Shown piece after piece: positions 49,881-59,688 of a DNA stretch of 64,000 nt. Each line of letters starts with the position of its first letter. The stretch's first letter is position 1. The notes under the pieces were generated by a model. That model saw only the letters and a list, made by a program, of their open reading frames with translations. It ran no database searches and was not told where the DNA came from. Origin of the DNA: Sandaracinaceae bacterium. GTDB taxonomy: Bacteria > Myxococcota_A > Polyangia > Polyangiales > Sandaracinaceae. Both the position numbers and the translations under genes were made by a program. The DNA lies in assembly GCA_020633195.1 (NCBI GenBank), contig JACKEC010000035.1, positions 1 to 64,000 on the forward strand, read 5' to 3'.

Positions 49881-52800
49881 TCGATCACCCACGCGAGCTC
49901 CTCGGCGAGCTCCGGGTCGAGCTTCTTGAGCGCGGCGAGCTGCGCCGCGGCGGCCGCGTCCTGACCGAGGTTCGCGTAGCAGATCCCGAGGCCGTACCGG
50001 ATGGCCGGATCGTCGGGCGCGCTGAGCATCGCCTGCTGGTAGGGCTCCACGGCCTCGGCGAAGCGCCGGAGCTCCATGAGGTTCTCGCCGAGCCGCCCCA
50101 TCGCGGGCGCGTAGTCCGCGTCGACCTCCGCGATGCGCTGGTAGGCGAGCACGGCGTCCTCGCGGCGATCGAGGCGCTCGAACAGCTTGCCGAAGCTCAT
50201 CAGCGTGTCGACGTCGCGCAGCCCGAGCTGCACTGCCTCGGCGCAGGCCGTGCCGGCGTCCTTGTTGCGCCCGAGCTTCACGTAGCCGAAGCCGAGCGCG
50301 GCCTTGAGGCTCGGGTCGTCGGGGGCGTTCTTGCACGCGCCCTCCCACGCCGCGATGGCCTCCTCGGCCCGACCGAGGCGCATGAGCGCCGCCCCGAGCT
50401 GGTACTGGGCGACCGCGTGCGACGGATCCAATCGCAAGGCTCGTTGCAGGGCCGCGGCGCTCTCGTCGAAGCGCTCGAGCCGGGACAGCACGGTGCCCAT
50501 GCGGTAGTAGCCGTCGGCGCTCGGGGTGTCCTTGACGAGCGCGCTCACCTCGGTGAACGCGTCGTCGAGCTGGCCCGCGCCCTCGTAGGCCTCCACGAGC
50601 GCGAGCGAGAGGCGCGCGCTCTTCGCGCCCGCGGCCGAGGCCTTCTGCAGGAGGTAGATCGCCTCGACGTGCTGGCCGCTCGTGCTGCGGCGCTCGCCGA
50701 GGGCGACCATCGCGTCCGCGTCCTCGGGGTCGATCTCGAGCGCCTTCTCGAGGTGCTCGATCGCGGTCTCCGTGTCCGGCTCGAGCTCCCCGATCGCGCG
50801 CCAGACGCGCGCGCTCGCCTCGTCGAGCCGCAGCGCGCGCTTGGCCGCGTCGAGCCCGCGCTCGCGCTGGTCCGCCTCGCCGTAGCAGAACGCGAGCTCG
50901 ACCCAGTCGTCGGCCGTCACGCCGTCGCCGGAGGTCGCCTTCCGGAGCGCCTCGAGCGCGGCGTCGCGCTCCCCCGCCGCGCGGCGGAGCCGGCCGAGCA
51001 GCGCCCAGCCCTCGCGGGACGTCGCGTCGCGATCGACCGCCGCCTGCGCCTCGCGCAGCGCGTCGTCGGCGCGCTCCGCCTCGTGGTAGGCCCGCGCGAG
51101 GAGGAGCCGGATCCCGGCGTCGTCCGGGTGCCGGTCGCGCGCCTCGACGAGCGCGTCCACGAGATCGAACATCCGGCCCGCGGCGCGGCAGGCCTCGGCG
51201 AGCTGCGCGGCGATCCCGGCGGGCTCGGAGGCCGAGTGCATCGCCTCCTTGAGGGTGTCGACCGCCTCGTCGTGGCGCCCCGCCGCGGACATCGCGGTGG
51301 CGAGCCGACGCCGGATGGCGAGGTCGTCGGGGCGGAGCTGCGACGCCTTGCGCAGCGGCGCGACCGCCTCGGCGTGCGCCTGGCGATCCTCGCGGGCCTT
51401 CGCGAGGCCGAGCAGCACCTCGACGTCGTCCCCGATCTCGGCGAGCTTCGCGTAGTGCGCCTCGGCCTCCGCGGGCATCGCGAGCGAGAGGTACACGCGC
51501 GCCGCCGCCTCGTGCGCGGGGGCGTGGGTCGGGTCGACCTCGGCCGCCTTGGCGTACTGCTGCACCGCCTGCTTCGGCTTCTTCTCGACCTCGAGCGCGC
51601 GGCCGTAGCCGACGAGGTAGCGAGGCTCGTCGGGCCGCCCCGCGATCGCGCCCTCGAGCTCGGCCTTGGCCTTCGCGAGGTCGTCGGACTTCAGCGAGGT
51701 CATGCCGAGGTAGAAGCGCGCCTCCATGTCGTTCGGCGACTGATGGCGCGCGGCGTTGAGCCAGTCGCGCGCCTCCCCGAAGCGATCGAGGTGATAGAGG
51801 CTCTTGCCCATCCCGACGGAGAGCCCGCCGTCCTGCTGGCCGAGGTTCACCGCGGCCGAGAGCGCCTCGAGCGCCTTCTCGTGGTTGTTCACGTCGCTCA
51901 GCGCGAGCCCGTAGCCGCGCTGCGAGGCCGCGTCCTTGGGCGCGAGCTCGACCGCCGCGGCGTACGCGGTGACCGCGAGCCCCGACTTGCCGAGCGCGCG
52001 CAGCACCTCGCCGAGGCGACGGTGGAACGAGAACACCTTGGGCGCGAGCTCGGTCGCGCGGCGCAGCTCGGTCAGCGCGTCGTCGAGCCGCCCCGCGCCC
52101 TGCAGCGCCTCGCCGTAGCCCGCGTGCCCCGCCGCGTCCTGCGGCTCGATCGCGAGCGCGGCCTCGAACACCCCCGTCGCCGCGGCGTGCTGACCGAGCG
52201 CGTTGAGCGCGCGGCCCACCTCGAACGCCGTGTCCGCGTGGTCGGGCCGCAGCTGCAGCGCCGCGCCGAACGCGCGCGCCGCCTCCGCGTGCTTGCCCGC
52301 CGCCGCGAACGTCTTGCCCAGGCCGCGCTGCGCGGCGAAGTCCGCCGGCGCCTCCGCGACCGCGTCGGCGAAGACCGCCTCGGCGCCCGGCTGATCGCCC
52401 GAGCCGAGGAGCATGTCGCCGAGCTTGAGCTTGCCCGCGATGCTCGGCGCGAGCTCGATCGCCGCGCGCTGCGCCGCGATCGCGTCCTCCATCCGCGCGA
52501 GCGCGACGAAGCGATCCGCGATGTCCGCCTGGAGCTTCGCGTCGGTCGGCGCCGCCGCGCGCGCCTTGTTGAGCGCCGCCGCCGCCTCCCCGACGCGGCC
52601 CTCGCGAGCGCACGCGCCCGCGAGCGCGAGCAGCGTCTCGGGCCCACCCTCGCCGACCTCCGAGGCCCGCGCGAGCGCGCGCGCGGCGTCCGCGTCGCGG
52701 CCCAAGGCCTGGTACGCGCGACCGAGCGCCGCCCACGCGACGCCGTCGTCGGTGCGCAGGTTCGTCGCGATCTCGAGGGCGCTCACCGCGTCCGCGTGGC

Positions 52801-55800
52801 GGCCGAGCCGCTCGAGGACCTCGCCGTAGCTGCGCTGCGCGTCCGCGTGGTCCTTCTGGATCCCGACCGCCTGCGCGAGCGCGTCGATCGCGTTCGCGTC
52901 CTGCCCGAGGCGCGCCCGGACCTGACCGAGCCCGAGCCAGGCGTCGAACGACGACGCGTCGGCGGCCGCCGCCTCACCGAACGCCTGCTCGGCGCCGACG
53001 AAGTCGCTGGTCGCCCGGCGCGCCCGCGCGAGGCCGAGGAAGCTCGCCGCGGACGGCGCCGCGTGCACGGACTTCTGGTAGGCCTCCGCGGCCTCGGTCC
53101 ACTGGTTGGCGGACGCGCACGCCGCGCCGAGGCGGGCGTGGAGGGCCGCGTCCTCCGGGGTCAGGCGGGTCGCGGCGCGGAGGCTGCCGATCGCCTCCTC
53201 GAAGCGGCCGAGGCGCTCGAGCGCGCCCGCGAGCCCGAGGTGCACGGTGACGTCCTCGGGCGCGAGCGCGGCGGCCGAGCGGAACGGCACGAGCGCGTCC
53301 TCGTCCCGCTTGAGCCCCACGTGCAGCTTCGCGAGCGCGAGGTGCGGGTCGGCCCAGCCGGGGGCGAGCTCGGCCGCGGCGCGGTACGAGACGATCGCGT
53401 CCTCGGGGCGCGACAGCTTGGTGAGGACCTCGCCGCGCCGCTGCGCCGCGTCGGCCGACGCCGGGAGCAGCGCGACCGCGCGGGTGAGCGCGCGCAACGA
53501 CAAGTCGTGTTGCCCCTTCGCGAGGAGCACCCGGCCGTAGCCGAAGACGAGCTCGCCGTCGCCGGCGGTGTCCACGCCGCCCGCGAGCTGCACCGCGCGC
53601 TCGTAGCGCCGGACCGCGTCGTCGAGCAGGCCGCGGCGCTCCTGCACCTCGGCGAGGACGCTGAAGAGCTCGAGGTCGTCCGGCAGCTTCTGCGCCGCCG
53701 CCTCGAGCGCCTGCGCCGCGTCGTCGTCCCGGAGGTCCTGCGCGAGCAGGATCCCGAGCCCGCGGCGCGCGCCCTCGTGCCCGAGATCGAGGGCCTTCTG
53801 GTAGGCCTCCATGGCGCCCTCCGGCGCGTCGTTCGCGCGGCGGGCGTCGCCGAGCGCGGCCCAGCCGGGCCCGCTCTCGGGGAGCACGGTGAGAGCTCGC
53901 TCGAGCGCGCCGATCGCGTCGGTCCAGCGCCCGGCGCCGGCGTAGGCGCGACCGAGCGCGAGGCGCGCCTCGGGCTGGTCGGGGTAGAGCGCGAGCGCGC
54001 GCTCGAGGTGGCCGATCGCGGGGGCGAAGGCGCCCCCCTGGACCTGCGCCTTGCCGAGCTCGGCGAGCACCGTGGCGTCGCCGGGCGCGGCCGCGTGCGC
54101 CGCGGTGTAGGCGTCGACCGCCTCGGCGTGGCGGCCGAGCGCGGAGAGGCTCTTGCCGAGCGAGGCGTGGACGCCGGGCGGGAGGTCGCCGCCCTCGTCG
54201 GCGATCGCGGCGCGGTACGCCATGATCGCGTCGGCGTGCTGCCCGAGCGCGGCCTGCGCGTCGGCCTTGCCGATCAGCGCGCCGAGGCGCCGCGAGTCGA
54301 GCCGCAGCGCGTCGTCGAACGCCGCGACGGCCTTGGCGTAGCTGCCGGTGAGGAGCCGCGCGCGCCCGACGTCGGTCCAGCCCATCGCGTCCTCGAGCCC
54401 GAGGCCGGCGGCCTTCTCGAGGTTCGCGAGCGCGGCCTGCGTCTCCTGCGCGGCGAGCTGCGCGGAGCCGAGGCGCGCGAGGATCATCGGGTCGGCGGGC
54501 GACAGCTCGGCGGCCTTCTTGAGCGGGTCGATCGCGGCCTCTTCGAAGCCGAGCTCGAGCCGCAGCCACCCGAGCGCGCCCTGCCCCTCGGCGTCGTTCG
54601 GGTCGAGCGCGAGGGCGCGGGTCCACGCGTCCACCGCGGTGTCGTACGACCCCGCGGCCTGCTCCATGCGCGCGCGCTCGACCCAGGCGGTGCGGAGCTG
54701 CGGCGCGCGCCGCGTGGCCTCCTCGAACGAGTCGCGCGCCTCGGCCAGGCCCTTCACCTTGCGAGCGAGCCCGAGCTTGAGGTGGAGCGCGCCGTCGTCG
54801 GGGCTGAGCCCCACCGCGCTCTCGTAGCTCGCGAGCGCGTCGGTGTGGCGGTCGACCTTCATCCAGAGATCGCCGAGCTCGGCGTGCAGCGCCGGCTCCG
54901 CGGGGCGGTGCTCGAGCGCCTCGCGCAGCGCCTCGGCCGCGCGCACCGGATCGGAGAGCCCGAGGCGCGCGCGCGACAGCGCGACCCACGCGTCGGCGTC
55001 CTCGGCGCTGGCCTTGGTGATGCGCTCCCACGCCGCCGCCGCGACCTCGTTCTGGCCGAGCGCCGCCGCGCTCGTCCCGAGCGCGCGCTGCGCGTCGAGG
55101 CGATCGGGCGACAGATCGGTGGCCCGCTTGAGCGCGTTGATCGCCTGCGCGTGATCGCCCTTCTCGGCCTGCGCGCGGCCGAGCGTCACGAGCGCGTCGA
55201 CGTCGCGCGGGCTGAGCTCGGCGGCCTTGGCGAGGTGCGGGACCGCCGTCTCGACGCGGCCGAGCGCGAACAGCGCGGCGCCGAGCTTCGCGCGGAGCGC
55301 GGGGTCCTCGGGGCGCTGATCGACCGCCTTGGTGAGCGGGTCGACCGCGTCGACCTCGCGGCCGAGCGCGAGGTAGCTCGCGCCGAGGCCGGCGAACGCG
55401 TCGGCGTCGGGGCCGCTGAGCGACAAGAGCTTCTTGAACGCCTCGGCGGCGTCCTCGTGGGCGGCGAGCGCGACGCTGGCGCGCGCGAGCTCGCGGTACG
55501 GGTCCGCTCGATCGGGCGCCGCCTTGGTCGCCGCGCGGAACGCGTCGCGCGCGGGCTCCCAGGCCCCCGACTCCGCGTGCGCGCGACCGAGCGCGAGCTG
55601 CGCGTCCGGGTCGTCGGCGCTGAGCTTCGCGATCTGCGACAGCACCGCCGCCGCGTCGCCGTGGCGACCGAGCTCGGTGAGCAGCGCGGCGAAGCGACGC
55701 AGGACCGCCTCGTCGTTGGGCGCGAGCTCGGAGGCCTTGCGGTACGCCGACACCGCGAGGTCCTTGTCGCCCATCGCGACGTGCAGATCGGCGAGCGCGG

Positions 55801-58800
55801 CCGGCGGCTCGGCGCTCTCCGGGTCGAGCTCGGCGCTGCGCTTGAGCGCGCCGAGCGCCTCGTCGTTCATCCCGAGCTTCGCGCACGCGCGCCCGAGGCG
55901 CAGCTGGGCCTCGGCGTCGTCGGGGCGGATCCGCGTCGCCTGGCGCAGCGAGGTGCGCGCGGCGTCGAACTTCTCCTGGTCCTCCTCGGCGCGGCCCTTG
56001 CCGAGGTAGTGGTCGGCGGAGTCGGGCTCGAGCTCGAGCGCGCGGGCGTAGGCGCGCTCGGCGCCCCCGAGCTTGCCGAGCGCGTACAGCACCGCGCCGT
56101 GGGCGCCATGCACGCGGTGGTCGTCGGGCAGCAGCTGCACCGCGCGGGCGAGCGCCGCCTCGGCGTCCGTGTCCTGCTCCATCGCGCGGTGCGCGCGGCC
56201 GAGCGCGACCCAGCTCTCGCCCCGGTCGGGCTCGAGCTCCACCGCGCGCGCGAAGCCCTTCACCGCGGCGCCGAGCTTGTCGAGCTGCTCGCTCGCGAGG
56301 CCCAGGCCGTGGTGCGCGGCGGCGACGCGCGGGTCGAAGCCCACGCTCTGATCGAGCGCGTCGTAGGCGCGCTCCCAGCGGGCGGCCGCGACGGACGCGA
56401 GCCCGAGCTTGCAGAGCAGGGCGGCGTCGGTCGGCGCGAGCTCCACCGCCTTCTCGTAGGCGTCGGCCGCGGGCTCGGTGCGCCCGAGCTCGTCGAGGAG
56501 ATCGCCGACCGCCTCGTGCAGCCGCGCGTCCGGCGGCAGGGCCTCGATCGCGGCGCGGTACGCCTCGACGGCCTCCTCCTTCTTGCCGAGCCCGACGCGC
56601 ACCTCGGCGAGCGCCTTCTTGGCCTGCCCGCGCTTGGCGTCGAGCTCGACCGCCTTCGCGAACGAGCGCTCCGCGCCCGGCAGGTCGTCGAGGTGACGCT
56701 GCGCGAGGCCCAGGTTCTCGTGGACGTCCGCGTCGGTCGGCGCCAGCTCGACGCACTTCATCAGCGCGTCGCGGGCGCGCTCCCACTGCGCGGACCGGAC
56801 GTAGCCGAGCCCGAGGTCGACGAGGAGCCGCGTGCTGTCGTCCCCGCCGAGCTCGACCGCCTTGGCGTACGCCGCCGCCGACGCCTCGTGCTGGCCGAGG
56901 CGCTGGAGCACGCCGCCGCTGCCGGCCCAGAGCGCCGAGTCGTCGGGGCTCGCGTCGATCGCCTTCTGCCACGTCGCGCTCGACGCCGCGTCGTCGCCCG
57001 TCTCCGACTGGAGCTCGGCGAGCGGCCGCAGCCACTCCGTCCGCGCCGGGGCGAGCTCGACCGCCTTGGCGTAGCTCGCGAGCGCCTCGGCGAGCTCCTC
57101 CTGGCCGCGCGCCGCCTCGGCGAGCAGCGCGTGCGCGTCGGCGTCCTCGGGCAGCAGCCGGACCGCGTGGCGGAGCTGCTCCACCGCCGCCTCGCCCGCG
57201 TCGGTGCGCAGCAGCGCCGTGCCGTAGCCGACGCGCATCGGGCCGTCCTCGCCGTCCGCGCGCACCGCCGCCTTGAGCGGCTCGAGCGCCTGCTCGTACT
57301 TCGCGAGCTTCACGCGCACCTGACCGAGCAGGCCGCGCAACGTCACGTCGTCGGGCGCGAGCTCGACCGCCTTGATGAGCCGCTCCTCGGCCATCGGCAG
57401 CTGCTTCTTCGCCTCGTAGAGCCGCCCCGAGAGCGCGTAGCCCTCGGCCCACTTGCTGTCGATCTCGATCGCCGACTGCAAGTACTCTTGCGCAGGATCG
57501 AGGTCCCCGAGCTCGAGGCACGCCTTGCCCAGCTCCTTGAACGCCTCGCCCACGTCGGGCCGGATCTTCACCGCGCGCGTCAGGTACTTGCGCGCCTCGG
57601 CCCACTCGCTGACGCGGCAGTGCACCACCCCGAGCCGGGTCAGGCTCTTGTGGTCCTCCTCCTCGAGCTTGACCGCCTTCTCCCAGGCGGCGATCGCCTC
57701 GCGCCAGCGCTCGAGCTTCTCGAGGAGCGTCCCGTGCGTGCGGTGCATCGTGACGTCGTTCGGCTGCCGCTCGGCCGCCTTGCCGTAGGCCGCCGCGGCG
57801 TCGTCCCAGCGCTCGAGCTTCTCGCAGAGCGCGCCCGCCTCGAGCAGGCCCTCGACCCACGCGACGTCGAGCTCGGCCGCCGCGGTGTAGGCCTCGATCG
57901 CCTCGCGGTCGTCGCCGAGCTGCTTGCAGCCCCGCGCGAGCTCCTTGTGCGCCCGCGCCACGTCGAGCGGCGGGCCCTGGCCCGCGAGCGGGCCCTCGCT
58001 CCACAGGCGGATCGACTTCTCCGCCGCCTGCTGGGCCTGCTGCCAGCGCTCGACGCCGTTGTAGGCGATGGAGAGCTGCAGGCTCTGGTACGGGTCGTCC
58101 GGCGCGACCTTGGTGCCCTTCTGCAAGACCGGCACGGCCTCGTCGAAGCGCTCGAGCAGGTTCAGGCAGGTCCCGCGCAGCAGGATCATCTCGGCGTTCT
58201 CGTCCTCCTTGCGGAGCTTCTGGACGGCCGCGTCGATGCACTTCTCGAGCTTCTCGTACTTGAAGTAGAGCCGCGCGAGCGCGACCCACGCCTCCATGTT
58301 CTCGGCGTCGAGCTCGACGACGCTCTCCCAGGCCTTCACGACCTCGTCGTCCTTGCCGAGCTGCGTCTTGACCGCGGCGACCGCCTCCTGGGTCTCCTGG
58401 TGCCCCGGCCGCATCGTGGACGCCTCGGCGAGGGACTTCTCCGAGTCCTCCCACTGCGACAACTCCATTTGCACGAGGCCGAGCTGCAGGAAGACGTCCG
58501 GGTCGTCGCGGAGCAGCGTGCTCGCCTTCTCGAAGCGCTCGAGCGCCTCCTCGGACTTGCCGAGGCGACGCAGGCAGCGGCCGAGCTTGAAGTAGATGGA
58601 GCCGTCGTCGGGCAGGAAGCGCAGCGCGATCTTGTAGGAGTTGTGGGCCTCCTGGTCCTGACCCACGTGCTCGTAGACGCCGCCGATCGCGATGTAGCCG
58701 TCGAGGTAGTCGGGGTCGATGTCGAGCGCGCGCCGGTAGCTGTCGATGGCGCGCTCGTCGTCGCCCGTGTGCATGCACGCCTCGCCGAGGAGCTTCAGCC

Positions 58801-59410
58801 CCGCGACGTGATCGCGGACCTGATCGACGAGGGCCTCGAGCGTGCGCTGCGCCTTGTCCCACTGCTCGAGCTTGTTGTACGCGAGGCCGAGGGGGTGGAG
58901 CTGCTCGGGGTCGTTCGCCTTGAGCTGGAGGCCCCGCTCGAAGCACTCGACCGCCTCGGTCCAGCGCTCGAGCTCGACGCACGCGTCGCCGCCCTTCTTG
59001 GGCGCGTCGGGGTACTCCGGGGCCTCCGCCTCGGCCTCGATCTTGGTGACCGCGTGGTAGGCGGTCGCCGCGGCGTCGGTCTTGCCGGCGGCGGTCGCGA
59101 CCTCCCCGAGGAGGTGCTGGCACTCGGCGCTGTCCGGCTTGATCGCGGCGGCCTCGACGAGCGCCTCCGTCGCGGCGGCGCGCTCGCCTTGCTCGAGGTA
59201 GGCCCGGCCCAGACCGAAGCGCGCGCCGTAGTGGTCGCTGCTGGTCTTGCGGGCGGTCTCGTACTCCTTGATGGCTTTGTCGAGCTCGCCGAGCCGGTGG
59301 TAGGCCGCCGCGAGCTGGTAGCGCTTGCGGACGTCCTTGGGATTGACGAGCAGACCCTGCTTGTAGAGGGTCACCATCTCCTGCAGTTTCGCGTGGTCTT
59401 CGTCGCTCAT
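49877..59410 (-). CDS. Giant TPR protein (about 3,177 residues)
   Basis: A 9.5-kb gene for a protein made almost wholly of tetratricopeptide repeats. From about residue 25 to the end the 34-residue pattern (for example AYEKAVELAPTDAALLCKLG, AFARAVELEPDRGESW) recurs, roughly 90 times by length/34. Each repeat keeps the small-residue Gly/Ala at position 8 and the Pro near position 32. There is no signal peptide or membrane helix, so it is cytoplasmic. No catalytic domain is seen. It is much larger than normal TPR proteins (usually 3-16 repeats) and should form a very long superhelix scaffold. ATG 59410 is followed by MSDEDHAKLQEM; the frame upstream of it is not protein-like. The lipoprotein, zinc-ribbon, PEBP and activator genes follow as one likely operon. 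Confidence 0.9.
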   Translation of the reverse strand: MSDEDHAKLQEMVTLYKQGLLVNPKDVRKRYQLAAAYHRLGELDKAIKEYETARKTSSDHYGARFGLGRAYLEQGERAAATEALVEAAAIKPDSAECQHLLGEVATAAGKTDAAATAYHAVTKIEAEAEAPEYPDAPKKGGDACVELERWTEAVECFERGLQLKANDPEQLHPLGLAYNKLEQWDKAQRTLEALVDQVRDHVAGLKLLGEACMHTGDDERAIDSYRRALDIDPDYLDGYIAIGGVYEHVGQDQEAHNSYKIALRFLPDDGSIYFKLGRCLRRLGKSEEALERFEKASTLLRDDPDVFLQLGLVQMELSQWEDSEKSLAEASTMRPGHQETQEAVAAVKTQLGKDDEVVKAWESVVELDAENMEAWVALARLYFKYEKLEKCIDAAVQKLRKEDENAEMILLRGTCLNLLERFDEAVPVLQKGTKVAPDDPYQSLQLSIAYNGVERWQQAQQAAEKSIRLWSEGPLAGQGPPLDVARAHKELARGCKQLGDDREAIEAYTAAAELDVAWVEGLLEAGALCEKLERWDDAAAAYGKAAERQPNDVTMHRTHGTLLEKLERWREAIAAWEKAVKLEEEDHKSLTRLGVVHCRVSEWAEARKYLTRAVKIRPDVGEAFKELGKACLELGDLDPAQEYLQSAIEIDSKWAEGYALSGRLYEAKKQLPMAEERLIKAVELAPDDVTLRGLLGQVRVKLAKYEQALEPLKAAVRADGEDGPMRVGYGTALLRTDAGEAAVEQLRHAVRLLPEDADAHALLAEAARGQEELAEALASYAKAVELAPARTEWLRPLAELQSETGDDAASSATWQKAIDASPDDSALWAGSGGVLQRLGQHEASAAAYAKAVELGGDDSTRLLVDLGLGYVRSAQWERARDALMKCVELAPTDADVHENLGLAQRHLDDLPGAERSFAKAVELDAKRGQAKKALAEVRVGLGKKEEAVEAYRAAIEALPPDARLHEAVGDLLDELGRTEPAADAYEKAVELAPTDAALLCKLGLASVAAARWERAYDALDQSVGFDPRVAAAHHGLGLASEQLDKLGAAVKGFARAVELEPDRGESWVALGRAHRAMEQDTDAEAALARAVQLLPDDHRVHGAHGAVLYALGKLGGAERAYARALELEPDSADHYLGKGRAEEDQEKFDAARTSLRQATRIRPDDAEAQLRLGRACAKLGMNDEALGALKRSAELDPESAEPPAALADLHVAMGDKDLAVSAYRKASELAPNDEAVLRRFAALLTELGRHGDAAAVLSQIAKLSADDPDAQLALGRAHAESGAWEPARDAFRAATKAAPDRADPYRELARASVALAAHEDAAEAFKKLLSLSGPDADAFAGLGASYLALGREVDAVDPLTKAVDQRPEDPALRAKLGAALFALGRVETAVPHLAKAAELSPRDVDALVTLGRAQAEKGDHAQAINALKRATDLSPDRLDAQRALGTSAAALGQNEVAAAAWERITKASAEDADAWVALSRARLGLSDPVRAAEALREALEHRPAEPALHAELGDLWMKVDRHTDALASYESAVGLSPDDGALHLKLGLARKVKGLAEARDSFEEATRRAPQLRTAWVERARMEQAAGSYDTAVDAWTRALALDPNDAEGQGALGWLRLELGFEEAAIDPLKKAAELSPADPMILARLGSAQLAAQETQAALANLEKAAGLGLEDAMGWTDVGRARLLTGSYAKAVAAFDDALRLDSRRLGALIGKADAQAALGQHADAIMAYRAAIADEGGDLPPGVHASLGKSLSALGRHAEAVDAYTAAHAAAPGDATVLAELGKAQVQGGAFAPAIGHLERALALYPDQPEARLALGRAYAGAGRWTDAIGALERALTVLPESGPGWAALGDARRANDAPEGAMEAYQKALDLGHEGARRGLGILLAQDLRDDDAAQALEAAAQKLPDDLELFSVLAEVQERRGLLDDAVRRYERAVQLAGGVDTAGDGELVFGYGRVLLAKGQHDLSLRALTRAVALLPASADAAQRRGEVLTKLSRPEDAIVSYRAAAELAPGWADPHLALAKLHVGLKRDEDALVPFRSAAALAPEDVTVHLGLAGALERLGRFEEAIGSLRAATRLTPEDAALHARLGAACASANQWTEAAEAYQKSVHAAPSAASFLGLARARRATSDFVGAEQAFGEAAAADASSFDAWLGLGQVRARLGQDANAIDALAQAVGIQKDHADAQRSYGEVLERLGRHADAVSALEIATNLRTDDGVAWAALGRAYQALGRDADAARALARASEVGEGGPETLLALAGACAREGRVGEAAAALNKARAAAPTDAKLQADIADRFVALARMEDAIAAQRAAIELAPSIAGKLKLGDMLLGSGDQPGAEAVFADAVAEAPADFAAQRGLGKTFAAAGKHAEAARAFGAALQLRPDHADTAFEVGRALNALGQHAAATGVFEAALAIEPQDAAGHAGYGEALQGAGRLDDALTELRRATELAPKVFSFHRRLGEVLRALGKSGLAVTAYAAAVELAPKDAASQRGYGLALSDVNNHEKALEALSAAVNLGQQDGGLSVGMGKSLYHLDRFGEARDWLNAARHQSPNDMEARFYLGMTSLKSDDLAKAKAELEGAIAGRPDEPRYLVGYGRALEVEKKPKQAVQQYAKAAEVDPTHAPAHEAAARVYLSLAMPAEAEAHYAKLAEIGDDVEVLLGLAKAREDRQAHAEAVAPLRKASQLRPDDLAIRRRLATAMSAAGRHDEAVDTLKEAMHSASEPAGIAAQLAEACRAAGRMFDLVDALVEARDRHPDDAGIRLLLARAYHEAERADDALREAQAAVDRDATSREGWALLGRLRRAAGERDAALEALRKATSGDGVTADDWVELAFCYGEADQRERGLDAAKRALRLDEASARVWRAIGELEPDTETAIEHLEKALEIDPEDADAMVALGERRSTSGQHVEAIYLLQKASAAGAKSARLSLALVEAYEGAGQLDDAFTEVSALVKDTPSADGYYRMGTVLSRLERFDESAAALQRALRLDPSHAVAQYQLGAALMRLGRAEEAIAAWEGACKNAPDDPSLKAALGFGYVKLGRNKDAGTACAEAVQLGLRDVDTLMSFGKLFERLDRREDAVLAYQRIAEVDADYAPAMGRLGENLMELRRFAEAVEPYQQAMLSAPDDPAIRYGLGICYANLGQDAAAAAQLAALKKLDPELAEELAWVIE

Positions 59411-59688
59411 CCCTGTCCCCGTGGGACGGCGACGATACCGAACGCGACCCCCCGCGAGAAGGGCGATCCCGAGCAAGCTCGCGGCGCCGAAGCGGGGCCC
59501 CGCGAACGGGCCTTGACTGTGTCGGGGGCGACTGGTCTCCTACGCCCGCTCGTTTTGGGGGCCCGATAGAATGCGCGTCGCTTCTCGACGTCTTCTACGG
59601 ACAACCGTTCTTCGGAAACCGAAGTCGTCGGCGGGGAGGGGTCCGTGGTGTCTGGGCCCGATCTCCGTCCACATCAGCTGGAGGCGTC

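Noticed and set aside
52974..59123. A 2,049-residue frame on the minus strand in another phase of the giant TPR gene
   Set aside because: It is an Arg/Ala-rich alternative frame with no recognisable domain; the true frame is the TPR one.
49877..59410. CRISPR or satellite-like repeat in the TPR gene
   Set aside because: The repeats are at protein level with variable DNA, and the period is about 102 bases in frame, so it is a TPR array and not CRISPR.
50417..59569. A 3,050-residue open frame on the plus strand opposite the giant TPR gene
   Set aside because: It is the antisense shadow of a long, GC-biased repeat gene. It is rich in Arg, Val, Ala and Leu with no domains, whereas the minus strand shows clean TPRs throughout.
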